Of a stretch of DNA of 64,000 nucleotides, positions 39,801 through 47,807 are shown piece after piece. Numbering within the stretch: the first letter of the stretch is position 1; every line of letters starts with the position of its first letter. The notes under the pieces were generated by a model that was given only the letters and a program-made list of their open reading frames with translations, had not been told where the DNA came from and searched no databases. The position numbers and the translations under genes are program-made. The stretch comes from Lachnospiraceae bacterium (GTDB taxonomy: Bacteria; Bacillota; Clostridia; Lachnospirales; Lachnospiraceae), in contig NBBL01000005.1 of NCBI GenBank assembly GCA_002892395.1, positions 1-64,000 on the forward strand, in the 5' to 3' direction.

Positions 39801-40498
39801 ATAAATGCCCCTTCCGCCTGCACCGTCAGGTGAAAACAGCCGTCCCGAACGCAGAGCAGACGGATCCTTCCCTCTCTGCCTTCCTCAAAATCAAAGCTGC
39901 ACGCTTCGGTTTCCGCACGCACCACGGCACTCTTTTTTGCTCCCGCCGCAATCAGAAATTCCTCCATTGCAGACTCCCGGTCGGAGCCCTTCCGAAATGC
40001 CTCATACAGTGCCCGGAGCCGCAAATTTCTCATGAAAGGCGCCGTCACAAAGTCCCGGTACTCAAAAATGCGAAGCCCGGCCTCCGGATCCCGGGCAGCG
40101 ATCTCTGCAAACAGCGACACACTGGTGAGACGCTCCAGTATGGCGCCGCCCGGGCCCTCCTCCACGGGGAAACGAAAGGGCAGCTCCCGCTCTCCTCCGT
40201 CCATCACCAAACTAATACGCCCCTCTATAACAGTGCCTGCCTCCAGGTGCTCCGCATCCACCTCAAGAAAAAGCTGATTTTTCCGACCGCCGAAAGAAGG
40301 CCTGAGCACCCGGACTCTCACATGGTCCGAATATGCCAGCCCCTTTAAAAACACATCATTCGCGCTGTCAACACTGAACGCAACGCGCTGCTTCTCTCCG
40401 CAGCGGATCGGGAGCTCCAGGCGCTCCGGTATCACCGCGGGAACAGCTGCTTCAGCATCGAGGATCCCGCGCGCCAGTCGATTAATCCGCTCTCTCAT
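36881..40498 (-). CDS. Giant helical-solenoid protein (DUF5717-like)
   Basis: A 1205-residue protein of unknown function with no signal peptide and no membrane helix. Residues about 1-320 look like two or three beta-sandwich domains (ELPIRCGEKQRVAFSVDS, LFLEVDAEHLEAGTVIEG). From about 330 to 1060 it is a long series of helical pairs resembling TPR/HEAT solenoids. The last 140 residues contain another beta-rich segment (YEVEMRILPDQTEF) and a helical tail. The ATG at 40498 is preceded by AGAGGA. It heads the operon. The DUF number is recalled and unverified. Confidence 0.7.
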   Translation of the reverse strand: MRERINRLARGILDAEAAVPAVIPERLELPIRCGEKQRVAFSVDSANDVFLKGLAYSDHVRVRVLRPSFGGRKNQLFLEVDAEHLEAGTVIEGRISLVMDGGERELPFRFPVEEGPGGAILERLTSVSLFAEIAARDPEAGLRIFEYRDFVTAPFMRNLRLRALYEAFRKGSDRESAMEEFLIAAGAKKSAVVRAETEACSFDFEEGREGRIRLLCVRDGCFHLTVQAEGAFIRLSKTFLSSGEFEQKHYDFVFTVDETKLHQGRNEGGIRFETEAMSFRVPVSVFHYGARNKRRNSRMEHAERRRAVIAYSSLRLRRLLSETPERALPQEEPALKELLTIDSEHASWPLLLAEIAFRRGERDQCESYLSLAAELLKKQGEASGLQRYGLEAMRAILANDADRKMALARTLKQEVEKGRLSGAITLILLLDPGFREDRFAFPEFLQLEYRNGNRSPSLYAEWAKLCCRCPDLIRTLGAEACSVLRFSLRYGQITAETAAAYTRAAAALRSFLPLHTALFCGLYHRFPTGELLTLICTALIRQDQRTEEAYRWYRKGVTERIRLTGLNEYLIYSMPSHDSDPLPHEVFLYFAYDNRLDDKSREKLYENLCRHQKQEPELWEEYRRQVEEFALNRLLAGEVNRRLAVLYRNILYIGMVDRRLAAVLPAILNTRRIRVKSDWIRAVLVLYPELKETERVRLEGGAAYVPVYSSRAVFLFEDFYGNRFASVPWSAEQVCEMPALLQRCIEVDPDAPVQILGRLQQIRNMDSEGKSLSPEEVRTVRYALDHLKLSDAYRTELRSLLVSNASECLDYLLTEDKRVFTQKERSVIFTAMVRHRKWREAWDLFCDYRMPDLPEDALSALCSQAILAHLGAGEEDSLLMLLSRRVFCSGRADAVILDYLCEGFNGPGREMLRLMQDAVRAEVECHDLEERLIVQMLFTGETEGIEQVFVRYRESGRASEAVVRAYITDRCARCFRQELVPEEGVFRYLELLLSGHENKSALPLIYRLSLLCRYAQAETLTEEQIGLAKALLPGLLEEKIYLSCFKKFNRFFALPQDFMDKEMLEFRGKTGGSYEVEMRILPDQTEFCTKKLQHVYLDCYLRREVLFEGERWEYRIKESGGNGESLCEGVITCGSGKPETSAEDVGEAQAEQAAGEQAPVMSRYDCLNFLSRCLREQDETRLRAGMEEFATQEDLAAMLFQIDTD

Positions 40499-40594
40499 CA
40501 CGTTCCTCTGTATCTCCCGGATCCCGAGATTCGGAAGCTTCCTGCTTTCTTGTCTAACGATTTTATCACACTTCCACTTGAATGAAAAGCTTGG

Positions 40595-40600
40595 TATACT
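40595..40600 (+). promoter_or_regulatory. Likely -10 box of the DUF4364-like gene
   Basis: TATACT 24 bases before the ATG at 40624. No good -35 hexamer is visible at standard spacing. The same 125-base gap must hold the minus-strand promoter of the solenoid gene; a TAAAAT at 40569-40564 is a candidate. Confidence 0.45.
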
Positions 40601-40623
40601 GTCATAGAATACGGAGGTATGCC

Positions 40624-41148
40624 ATGCTATCAGAGCCTATGACCCTATATAAACTCATGATTCTTTATCTGCTGGGACAGGTAAATTATCCGCTTACGGA
40701 GGATCGAATCTCCGATTTTTTCCTTTCCCGCGAGTACACCACCTACTTTACGCTGAAGCAGGCGCTGTCCGAGCTGCTTGAATCCAAGCTGATCCATATT
40801 CATCAGGTCCGCAATTCCACTCGCTACGACATAAGTCCCGAGGGGGAGCAGACCTTTCAGTTCTTCGGGAAGAAAATATCCCCTGAAATTCTTGCGGATA
40901 TGGATAATTTCCTCCGGGAAAACCGCATTCGCATCCGCAATGAGGTGGGAGTTACTGCCGATTACTGGAAGAACGGAAATCAGGATTACCGAATCCGATG
41001 TGAAATCAACGAGGGCCGAAGCTCTCTCCTGACCCTTGAATTTTCCTCCCCCGATGAACATCAGGCAGAGCTGATGCGAAACCGATGGAAGGAATGCAGC
41101 CAGGACATCTATGTTTACATTCTGAAAAAACTGTTGGGCGGAAATTAA
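40624..41148 (+). CDS. DUF4364-like winged-helix regulator
   Basis: A 174-residue protein. The N-terminal two thirds read as a winged helix of the PadR/MarR type (TLYKLMILYLLGQVNYPLTEDRISDF, then YFTLKQALSELLESKLI and TRYDISPEGEQTFQFF). A C-terminal beta-rich part may bind a ligand or mediate dimers. The ATG at 40624 has GGAGGT upstream. It is divergent from the solenoid operon and could regulate it, but this is inferred from position only. Its stop codon overlaps the engB stop on the other strand. Confidence 0.75.
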   Translation: MLSEPMTLYKLMILYLLGQVNYPLTEDRISDFFLSREYTTYFTLKQALSELLESKLIHIHQVRNSTRYDISPEGEQTFQFFGKKISPEILADMDNFLRENRIRIRNEVGVTADYWKNGNQDYRIRCEINEGRSSLLTLEFSSPDEHQAELMRNRWKECSQDIYVYILKKLLGGN

Positions 41149-41888
41149 GACAGCATCCCATGGACCGTGTGAAATACTTCTTCCCGTCCCATTGCCTGTT
41201 CCGAAGAAAAGGGAATCACCGGGATTTCGGCGTCACACTGCAGGGTCTCGCGGATCTGCTTCAGTTGCTTCATGAGCTGACTTCTCTTGATTTTGTCCGC
41301 CTTGGTGGCAATGATGATCGGATGCAGGCCCTGCCGGACGATCCAGTCATACATCAGCCGGTCATTCTCAGAGGGCTCGTGGCGGATATCCACCAGCAGA
41401 AACACCGCTTTCAGCTGTTCTGAGCTGTGGAGATAGCGTTCAATCATTTTGCCCCAGGCGGCCTTGGCCGTCTCGCTTGCATTCGCGTAGCCATACCCCG
41501 GCAGATCTACAAAATAGAGCGCCCCGTTGATGCGGTAAAAATTGATGGTCTGTGTCTTTCCGGGCTGAGACGAGGTGCGGGCCAGTGCCTTCCGATTGAC
41601 CAGCGTATTTAACAGCGTTGATTTTCCCACATTGGATTTTCCCGCAAACGCGAATTCGGGTCTCCCGGTGTCCGGAAGCGGACTTGTGACCCCGCAGACA
41701 AATTCCAGTACTGCCTCTCTCAGCTTGATTTCTCCGTCGTCGGAAAACAGAGGTGTGGGAACCGCCGGAGGCACCTGGATCCCCTTCTTTTTTTCCCGCG
41801 GCTTTTTCTCCGCCTTCTGTTTCCGGTTTCCGAATGCGCCTTCCACCTGCGGTTTTCTCACCCGCCCTTTTTCCTCGCGTTCCTTCAC
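41145..41888 (-). CDS. engB: Ribosome biogenesis GTP-binding protein EngB/YsxC
   Basis: A 247-residue GTPase needed for 50S assembly. G1 is AGKSNVGKST, G3 is DLPGYG and G4 is TKADK, with ARTSSQPGKTQTINF as the switch region. The usual protein is about 195-205 residues; this one has some 50 extra N-terminal residues, very rich in Lys, Arg and Glu. The start is a GTG at 41888 behind AGGAAGG; an internal start near the conserved core is possible. Last gene of the tig-clpP-clpX-engB group. Confidence 0.92.
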   Translation of the reverse strand: MKEREEKGRVRKPQVEGAFGNRKQKAEKKPREKKKGIQVPPAVPTPLFSDDGEIKLREAVLEFVCGVTSPLPDTGRPEFAFAGKSNVGKSTLLNTLVNRKALARTSSQPGKTQTINFYRINGALYFVDLPGYGYANASETAKAAWGKMIERYLHSSEQLKAVFLLVDIRHEPSENDRLMYDWIVRQGLHPIIIATKADKIKRSQLMKQLKQIRETLQCDAEIPVIPFSSEQAMGREEVFHTVHGMLS

Positions 41889-41943
41889 GTTCCTTCCTCT
41901 TTCTTTCTGTTCTCTGTCCTTCCCCGGACGGCGGAATCGGAAA

Positions 41944-41963
41944 GGCGGGCAAACCGGCCCGCC
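41944..41963 (-). terminator. Hairpin after clpX
   Basis: A 7-base G+C stem (GGCGGGC/GCCCGCC) and 6-base loop, followed on the minus strand by only TTTCC. A weak terminator or an RNA-processing stem between clpX and engB. Confidence 0.45.
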
Positions 41964-41993
41964 TTCATGTCATGATGCCATATGAATTTTCGC

Positions 41994-43289
41994 TTACGCG
42001 ATTGCCCCTGCCTCTTCCTTCCTACCTCGGGTTTGTTTCACAGAAGCATCCCGCCGCGCAATCTCTGCGCCGCTTTTTTTCTGTATCATTTCCTTCGTAA
42101 CCGTGCAAACCAGAACATTGGGATCCGACGGAACCTCATACATCAAATCCATCATCACATCCTCGACAATAGCCCGGAGACCTCTGGCCCCCGTCTTTCG
42201 TTCCAGGGCCAAATGGGCAATTTCACGCACAGCGTCCTGCGTGAACTCCAATTTCACATCGTCAATCTCAAATAACTTCTGATACTGCTTGGTGAGCGCG
42301 TTTTTCGGAACCGTCAGAATGCGCACCAGCGCCTCCTCGTCCAGAAGATCCAGCGAAACCGTGACCGGAACGCGTCCGATGAACTCAGGGATCAGCCCGA
42401 ATTTTACCAGATCCTCAGGCAAAACCTGACGGAACAATTCGTCGATCTCCCGGGTGTTCTTTTTCACAACCTGCGAATTAAAGCCGATTCCGCCGCTTCC
42501 AAGCCGCGCATCCACAATCTTTTCCAATCCGTCAAACGCGCCGCCGCAAATAAACAGAATATTGGTGGTATCAATCTCAAGCAACTCCTGATGCGGGTGC
42601 TTCCGTCCCCCCTGGGGCGGGACATTTGCAATGGTCCCCTCCAGTATTTTCAAAAGAGCCTGCTGCACGCCCTCTCCCGAAACATCCCGGGTGATGGACA
42701 CATTCTCCGTTTTTTTTGTGATTTTATCGATCTCATCGATGTAGATAATCCCGTACTCTGCGCGCTTAATGTCATCGTCCGCCGCCTGAATCAGCTTCAA
42801 AAGGATGTTTTCCACATCCTCTCCCACATATCCCGCCTCTGTCAGTGTAGTCGCATCTGCGATGGCAAACGGAACGTTGAGAACCTTGGCCAGTGTCTGT
42901 GCCAGGTAGGTCTTTCCGGATCCGGTGGGTCCGAGCATCAGAATATTGCTTTTCTGAATTTCCACATCCGAGGCGGATGCCGAGGTGATGCGCTTGTAGT
43001 GGTTGTAAACCGCCACGGACAGCACCTTCTTTGCCTCCTCCTGTCCGATCACGTAATCATCCAGAAATTGCTTGATTTCCTTTGGCTTCAGCAGGTTGAT
43101 TCCGTCTGCCTCCCCTGCCTCGCCCTCCTGAGGTTCCCGGCCAAACTCCTCCTCCAGAATTTCCGAGCAGAGTTCCACGCACTCATCGCAGATCAGAACT
43201 CCGTTCGGACCGGAGAGCAGCTTTCTCACCTGATCCTGCGTCTTTCCGCAGAACGAGCAGCGTATTGCTTTTTCATTTCGATTGGGCAT
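41994..43289 (-). CDS. clpX: ATP-dependent Clp protease ATP-binding subunit ClpX
   Basis: A 431-residue AAA+ unfoldase that feeds ClpP. The N-terminal zinc-binding domain has CSFCGK and CDECVELC. Walker A is GPTGSGKT (about residue 118), Walker B is [10 protein letters not shown], the pore loop is in [11 protein letters not shown] and the sensor arginine region is [11 protein letters not shown]. The ClpP-docking IGF-type loop is visible as [11 protein letters not shown]. It starts 22 bases after clpP. Confidence 0.97.
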   Translation of the reverse strand: MPNRNEKAIRCSFCGKTQDQVRKLLSGPNGVLICDECVELCSEILEEEFGREPQEGEAGEADGINLLKPKEIKQFLDDYVIGQEEAKKVLSVAVYNHYKRITSASASDVEIQKSNILMLGPTGSGKTYLAQTLAKVLNVPFAIADATTLTEAGYVGEDVENILLKLIQAADDDIKRAEYGIIYIDEIDKITKKTENVSITRDVSGEGVQQALLKILEGTIANVPPQGGRKHPHQELLEIDTTNILFICGGAFDGLEKIVDARLGSGGIGFNSQVVKKNTREIDELFRQVLPEDLVKFGLIPEFIGRVPVTVSLDLLDEEALVRILTVPKNALTKQYQKLFEIDDVKLEFTQDAVREIAHLALERKTGARGLRAIVEDVMMDLMYEVPSDPNVLVCTVTKEMIQKKSGAEIARRDASVKQTRGRKEEAGAIA

Positions 43290-43311
43290 ATTTCTTCCCT
43301 TCTGGCTTCAA

Positions 43312-43893
43312 TCAGTGATGCGCGATCACTTCGTCGATCAGGCCGTAGGCCTTGGCTTCCTCCGCAGTCAGATAATTGTCACGCTCCGTATCCCGCTCGA
43401 TCACCTCATAGGGCTTTCCGGTATTCTCCGCCAGGATTTCATTTAATTTTCTGCGGGTTTTTAAAATCTGCTCCGCGACAATGCGGATCTCCGTCTCCTG
43501 CCCCTGTGCGCCTCCGGAGGGCTGATGAATCATCACCTCGGCATTGGGAAGGGCGTAGCGCTTGCCTTTTGCTCCGCCTGCAAGAAGGAAGGCACCCATG
43601 CTTGCCGCCATCCCGATGCAGATGGTGGAGACATCGCACTTCACATACTGCATGGTGTCATAAATTGCCATCCCCGCTGTCACACTGCCCCCCGGACTGT
43701 TGATATAGAGGTTGATGTCCTTCGCGGGATCCTCGGACTCAAGGAACAGAAGCTGCGCCACCACCAAACCTGCGCTCACATCATTGACCTCTTCGTCCAG
43801 AAAAATAATGCGGTCCTTCAGTAATCTCGAAAAGATATCATAGCTGCGCTCTCCGCGGCTGCTCTCTTCCACCACATAAGGTACCAACGCCAT
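43312..43893 (-). CDS. clpP: ATP-dependent Clp protease proteolytic subunit ClpP
   Basis: A 193-residue serine peptidase forming the tetradecameric chamber. The catalytic triad is visible: Ser in GMAASMGAF, His in MIHQPSGG and Asp in DTERDNY. The N-terminal axial loop is [20 protein letters not shown] start at the ATG at 43893, with GGAGGGGAGCAGGT upstream; the frame to 43923 reaches into the tig junction. It lies 32 bases after tig and shares its operon. Confidence 0.97.
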   Translation of the reverse strand: MALVPYVVEESSRGERSYDIFSRLLKDRIIFLDEEVNDVSAGLVVAQLLFLESEDPAKDINLYINSPGGSVTAGMAIYDTMQYVKCDVSTICIGMAASMGAFLLAGGAKGKRYALPNAEVMIHQPSGGAQGQETEIRIVAEQILKTRRKLNEILAENTGKPYEVIERDTERDNYLTAEEAKAYGLIDEVIAHH

Positions 43894-43925
43894 ACCTGCT
43901 CCCCTCCAATCACTCCGCACCATGT

Positions 43926-45212
43926 TTATGAGAGCTTCGCCTCCGAGACGAGGAAATCAACCGCTTCCTGGATCTTGAGATCCAGCGTCAATTCCTCTCT
44001 CTGGGAATCCCCCATGTATTCCTTCATTTTTTCCACATCCAGCTTATAGTTCTCCGCCATTCTCTTGATTTCCGCCTCAACCGCGTCCTCGGATACCTGG
44101 ATGTTCTCTGCCTTCACGATCTCCTCCAGCACCAGTCTGGTCTTCAAATTGCGCTCTGCCTGCGGACGGAACTGCTCCTTCAGCTTCTCCATGGTCATGC
44201 CGGTATACTGCATGTACTGGTCCAGGGGAAGTCCCTGCTGCTGCATTCTCCTTCCGTAGTCCTCCACCATCTGCTCCACCTGAAGCTCCACCATGGGAGC
44301 CGGCAGCTCCAGCTTCGCATTCTCAACCACCTTGGCGATGACGTTGTTCTCATTCTGGGTCGCAGCGCTCTTTGCCTTTGCCTCCGCCAGTTTTTTCTTC
44401 AGATCCTCCTTGTACGCATCCAGCGTCTCAAACTCCGAAATCTCTCCCGCAAAGTCATCGTTCAGCTCCGGAAGCTCCTTGCGCTGAATTTCCAGAAGAT
44501 CGCACTTGAACACAGCCGCCTTGCCTGCAAGATCCTTTGCGTGATAATCCTCCGGGAAGGTGACATTCACATCAAAGCTCTCCCCGGTGCTGTGACCGAC
44601 AATCTGATCCTCAAAGCCGGGAATAAAGCTTCCGCTCCCCAGCACCAGCGGATAATTCTCGCCCTTTCCGCCTTCAAAGGGAACGCCGTCCACGCTGCCG
44701 TCAAAGTTGATTTTCACGGTGTCGCCGTCCTGTGCAGCCCGGTCATCCACGGTCACCAGACGGGAGTTTTTCTCCTGTTCTCTGGACAGTGCCTCGTTGA
44801 TGTCCGCCTCTGTCACCTCCATATCGGCTTTCTTAACCTCAATTCCCTTGTACGCCCCCAGCTCAACCGGCGGCTTCGTCGCCACCGAAGCGGTGTAAAC
44901 AAGATCCTTGTCCTCCCCCAGCTCTGTCACATTGATCTCCGGTCTGGACACGATCTCAAGCCCGCTTTCAGAGGAGGCCTTGGGATACGTCTCATTGATG
45001 CAGGTGTTGATTGCCCCCTCGTAGAACACACTCTTTCCGTAGAACTTCTCGATCATGGCTCTGGGCGCCCGTCCCTTTCGGAAGCCGGGGAGCTGATATC
45101 TTCCCTTTTCCTTCTGGTAAACCTCCGCCACTGCCTTGTCAAAGTCAGCCTTCGGCACGGTAACCGTAATGACCGCCATGCTCTTTTCCTTCTTTTCCAC
45201 CTTAAATTCCAT
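43926..45212 (-). CDS. tig: Trigger factor
   Basis: A 428-residue ribosome-bound chaperone and peptidyl-prolyl isomerase. The ribosome-docking signature [17 protein letters not shown] lies at about 44-60. The FKBP-type domain (about 150-245, [20 protein letters not shown]) and the helical C-terminal arms follow. The ATG at 45212 has GGAGG eight bases upstream. It heads tig-clpP-clpX-engB, coupling folding and proteolysis, and has its own promoter at 45355-45383. Confidence 0.96.
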   Translation of the reverse strand: MEFKVEKKEKSMAVITVTVPKADFDKAVAEVYQKEKGRYQLPGFRKGRAPRAMIEKFYGKSVFYEGAINTCINETYPKASSESGLEIVSRPEINVTELGEDKDLVYTASVATKPPVELGAYKGIEVKKADMEVTEADINEALSREQEKNSRLVTVDDRAAQDGDTVKINFDGSVDGVPFEGGKGENYPLVLGSGSFIPGFEDQIVGHSTGESFDVNVTFPEDYHAKDLAGKAAVFKCDLLEIQRKELPELNDDFAGEISEFETLDAYKEDLKKKLAEAKAKSAATQNENNVIAKVVENAKLELPAPMVELQVEQMVEDYGRRMQQQGLPLDQYMQYTGMTMEKLKEQFRPQAERNLKTRLVLEEIVKAENIQVSEDAVEAEIKRMAENYKLDVEKMKEYMGDSQREELTLDLKIQEAVDFLVSEAKLS

Positions 45213-45354
45213 TGAGATATCCTCCTGCACATAGTTCCTTTTTATTCGGACAAAGATACGCCTTTCGAAGATGAGAGCTTCTCTCTGAAAGTTCTCTTAT
45301 TCTCAATGTAAAAATGGGCATAACTCTTCCGTAAACAGACACACTCAGGATGGG

Positions 45355-45383
45355 ATTATACCACGCGGCGAAAAAAGCTTCAA
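45355..45383 (-). promoter_or_regulatory. Promoter of tig-clpP-clpX
   Basis: TTGAAG at 45383-45378, a 17-base spacer and TATAAT at 45360-45355 on the minus strand. The predicted leader is about 135 bases. I see no CtsR operator or CIRCE element. Confidence 0.82.
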
Positions 45384-45423
45384 GTAAAAAACAGAGGTCC
45401 GCCCCTTCCTTTGCTGTGTGTGC

Positions 45424-45429
45424 TATAAT
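45424..45429 (+). promoter_or_regulatory. Likely -10 box of the CYTH gene
   Basis: TATAAT 45 bases before the ATG at 45475. The -35 region is weak. It is divergent from the tig promoter, about 40 bases away. Confidence 0.55.
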
Positions 45430-45474
45430 GAGGGTCAAATGTTTGTAACAGAAACGCGACGGAGGAACATTCCC

Positions 45475-45957
45475 ATGGAAATCGAACGAAAATTTGTGCC
45501 GGTGCAGCTGCCCTCCGACCTTTCGAAATGGCAGGCGACTCCCATCATCCAGGCCTATCTCTCCACAGATCCCGTAATCCGCATCCGCCGGGAGGGAAGC
45601 AGCTATCTTCTCACCTGCAAGGGTCGGGGACTTATGATCCGGGAAGAATTCAATCTTCCTCTGACCAGGGAAGCGTTTCTTAAGCTCCTCCCGAAATGCG
45701 ACGGGCACATCATCCAAAAAACCCGCTATCGGGCTCCGGTGGAACACATGCCCTCTCTCACCGCCGAACTGGATCTGTTCGAGGGGGAATGGAAGGGGCT
45801 CACCATTCTTGAGGTTGAATTTCCTTCTCCGGAAGCCGCAGCCGCCTTTGTGCCGCCTGCGTGGTACGGCGAGGAGGTGACGAAAAACCCGGCCTATCAC
45901 AATGCTTCCCTCAGCCGGGGCGTGGATCCGAGAGTCCCGCAGGGAGTACCTCTTTGA
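45475..45957 (+). CDS. CYTH domain protein
   Basis: A 160-residue cytosolic protein of the CYTH (triphosphate tunnel) superfamily. The hallmark ExExK is MEIERKF at the N terminus. Strands with charged residues follow: VIRIRREG, LLTCKGRG, REEFNLPLT, QKTRYRA, AELDLFEGEW and LEVEFPS. Substrates in the family include tripolyphosphate and thiamin triphosphate; which one applies here cannot be read. The ATG at 45475 has GGAGG nine bases upstream. Its stop overlaps the TTG start of the next gene. Confidence 0.88.
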   Translation: MEIERKFVPVQLPSDLSKWQATPIIQAYLSTDPVIRIRREGSSYLLTCKGRGLMIREEFNLPLTREAFLKLLPKCDGHIIQKTRYRAPVEHMPSLTAELDLFEGEWKGLTILEVEFPSPEAAAAFVPPAWYGEEVTKNPAYHNASLSRGVDPRVPQGVPL

Positions 45958-46319
45958 GCGGCAGTTCTTCCCGTCAGAAGCAAAAACGGGATGCCATTCT
46001 GTTGATCGGGCTGTTCGTCCTGGCACTGCTCCTCCTGGTTTTCCGCCGCGCCGTTCCAAAACGGGGCGAAATGCGCGTTCTGATCTCACAGGATGGTGTT
46101 GTTGTCCACACATATCCGCTCTCGGAAAACCGCACAGAGGTGATCCCCGCCTCCAACGGCGGAAGAAATACCCTTCACATCGAAAATGGTGCGGTTTGGG
46201 TGTCGGATGCGACTTGTCCGGATAAAATATGTGAACACAGCGGGAAAATTACGCTTCCCGGTGAACTGATTGTCTGCCTCCCCAATCGTCTGATCATCCA
46301 AATCGTGGATGGGGCATAG
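45954..46319 (+). CDS. NusG-domain-II membrane protein
   Basis: A 121-residue protein. After a short basic N terminus comes one membrane helix (about 12-30, AILLIGLFVLALLLLVF). An outside beta domain follows, with WVSDATCPDKICEHSGKI, the signature of NusG-domain-II proteins seen near Rnf or isoprenoid genes in Clostridia. I place the start at a TTG (45954) that overlaps the CYTH stop as TTGA, with GGGAG upstream. It lies next to, but convergent with, the rnf cluster. The two cysteines could be redox-active or bind a cofactor; function is unknown. Confidence 0.8.
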   Translation: MSGSSSRQKQKRDAILLIGLFVLALLLLVFRRAVPKRGEMRVLISQDGVVVHTYPLSENRTEVIPASNGGRNTLHIENGAVWVSDATCPDKICEHSGKITLPGELIVCLPNRLIIQIVDGA

Positions 46320-46360
46320 GGGGCATAGGAAATAAGAAACCTTTTCCCTCCCTCGCCAAA

Positions 46361-46402
46361 AGAGCCGCATCGGACAATAAATCCGATGCGGCTCTCTCTG
46401 TT
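46361..46402. terminator. Bidirectional terminator between the NusG-II gene and rnfB
   Basis: A 14-base perfect stem (AGAGCCGCATCGGA with TCCGATGCGGCTCT) and a 7-base loop. It is followed by a T-rich tail on the plus strand (CTCTGTTTTT) and by TTTTGG on the minus strand. Confidence 0.9.
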
Positions 46403-46419
46403 TTTCTCTCCCACAGCAC

Positions 46420-47211
46420 TCAGTTGATCACGCTGGCAGGGCATTTCTTTGCGCACAGACTGCAATTTCTGCACTTGTCATAATCGATCTGCGCAACATT
46501 CCCATTCATATGAATGGCATCAAAGTGGCATTCCCTGATGCAAAGCGTACATCCGATACATCCTGCCGTGCATACATCTCTCACAGCCTTTCCTTTCAGC
46601 TGCGACACACAGCGGACGTGATACTTGGACTTGTACGTTGTCATTTCAATCAGCTTCTTCGGGCAGGCCTTCACGCACTGGCCGCAGGCGACGCACTTCT
46701 CCTTGTCCACAACCGCCACGCCGTCCACCACATGAATCGCGTCAAATTCGCAGGCCTTCACACAGGAACCGCCACCGAGGCAGCCGTATTCACAGGCCAT
46801 ATCTCCTGCGCCCGGAATCACCGACATCTGATTACAGTCCTTCGGTCCCACATTGTTGTAGCGTTTCTTCGCCTTGCCGCAGGTTCCGGAGCAGCGAACC
46901 AGCGCAACCCGGCGCTCCGTCTCTCCGGCCTCCACGCCCATGATCCCGGCGATCTTTTCTGCGCAGCTTTTTCCGCCCACCGGACACTGCGTGACCGCAG
47001 CCTCTCCGATTGCGATGGCATGTGCACATCCGTCGCAGCCCGGGTACCCGCAGGCGCCGCAGTTGTTTCCCGGAAGCGCCTCCCGCACCAGAAGCTCCTT
47101 CTCATCCACTTCCACCTTGAACTTTTCACTGGCAACCCCGAGTCCCAGGCCGCAGACCAGGCCCACGATCGCAACGATTGCAAATGAAACAATGATGATT
47201 GTATAGTTCAT
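46420..47211 (-). CDS. rnfB: Rnf complex subunit B, iron-sulfur protein
   Basis: A 263-residue membrane-attached polyferredoxin. An N-terminal membrane helix precedes the RnfB Fe-S domain (NNCGACGYPGCDGCAHAI). Further cysteine clusters follow: CEYGCLGGGSCVKAC, CVACGQCVKACP, CIGCTLCIREC and CRNCSLCAKKCP, i.e. several [4Fe-4S] sites. It accepts electrons from ferredoxin in the ferredoxin:NAD oxidoreductase. Last gene of rnfCDGEAB and followed by a strong terminator. Confidence 0.97.
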   Translation of the reverse strand: MNYTIIIVSFAIVAIVGLVCGLGLGVASEKFKVEVDEKELLVREALPGNNCGACGYPGCDGCAHAIAIGEAAVTQCPVGGKSCAEKIAGIMGVEAGETERRVALVRCSGTCGKAKKRYNNVGPKDCNQMSVIPGAGDMACEYGCLGGGSCVKACEFDAIHVVDGVAVVDKEKCVACGQCVKACPKKLIEMTTYKSKYHVRCVSQLKGKAVRDVCTAGCIGCTLCIRECHFDAIHMNGNVAQIDYDKCRNCSLCAKKCPASVIN

Positions 47212-47227
47212 TCCCTTCTCCTCCCAA

Positions 47228-47806
47228 TCAGGTAATCATTCCGGAGAATCCGGTGAATGCGATCGCCATGAGCGCGGCGCTGATTAAGACAATCGGCAAT
47301 CCCTGGAAATACTTCGGGATATCATTCTCTTCACATCTCTCCCGGATGCCAGCAAGAATTACAATCGCAATCGCATACCCGGTCGCAGTCCCGACGCCCC
47401 ATGCCAGTCCTTCAAAAAAATTGTACTCCTTCTGAACATTGTCAAGTGCAACACCCAGCACTGCACAGTTGGTGGTGATCAGCGGAAGGAAAATACCGAG
47501 GGAGGCGTGCAGGGACGGCATGCTTTTCTTCATGAACATCTCGATAAACTGCACGAGGGAAGCGATCAGAAGAATGAATACGATCGTCTGCAGATAATCA
47601 ATGCCCAGAGGCTTCAGTACACAGGCATAGACAACAGACGCCAGAATCGTAGCAAGGAAAATCGTAAACACAACGGCTCCGCCCATTCCGACGGAGGTCT
47701 CCTTCTTCTTGGAGACGCCGACAAACGAGCAAAGACCGAGGAAACGGGACAGGACGACATTGTTTACCAGGGCGCCGCTGACAAGCAGCAATAAAATCTT
47801 GGTCAT
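47228..47806 (-). CDS. rnfA: Rnf complex subunit A
   Basis: A 192-residue polytopic membrane protein with six predicted helices. The NNVVLSRFLGLCSFVGVS start and the LIAS and TNCAVLGVAL segments are typical of RnfA/NqrE. Together with RnfE it holds an intramembrane iron-sulfur centre and forms part of the ion path. It starts one base after the rnfE stop. Confidence 0.96.
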   Translation of the reverse strand: MTKILLLLVSGALVNNVVLSRFLGLCSFVGVSKKKETSVGMGGAVVFTIFLATILASVVYACVLKPLGIDYLQTIVFILLIASLVQFIEMFMKKSMPSLHASLGIFLPLITTNCAVLGVALDNVQKEYNFFEGLAWGVGTATGYAIAIVILAGIRERCEENDIPKYFQGLPIVLISAALMAIAFTGFSGMIT

Positions 47807-47807
47807 G

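Noticed and set aside
41889-41993. A lon protease gene, often found between clpX and engB
   Set aside because: The gap is only about 105 bases and holds a hairpin; lon is absent at this locus.
45202-46113. A 303-codon open frame on the minus strand
   Set aside because: It is antisense to the CYTH and NusG-II genes and runs through two promoters.
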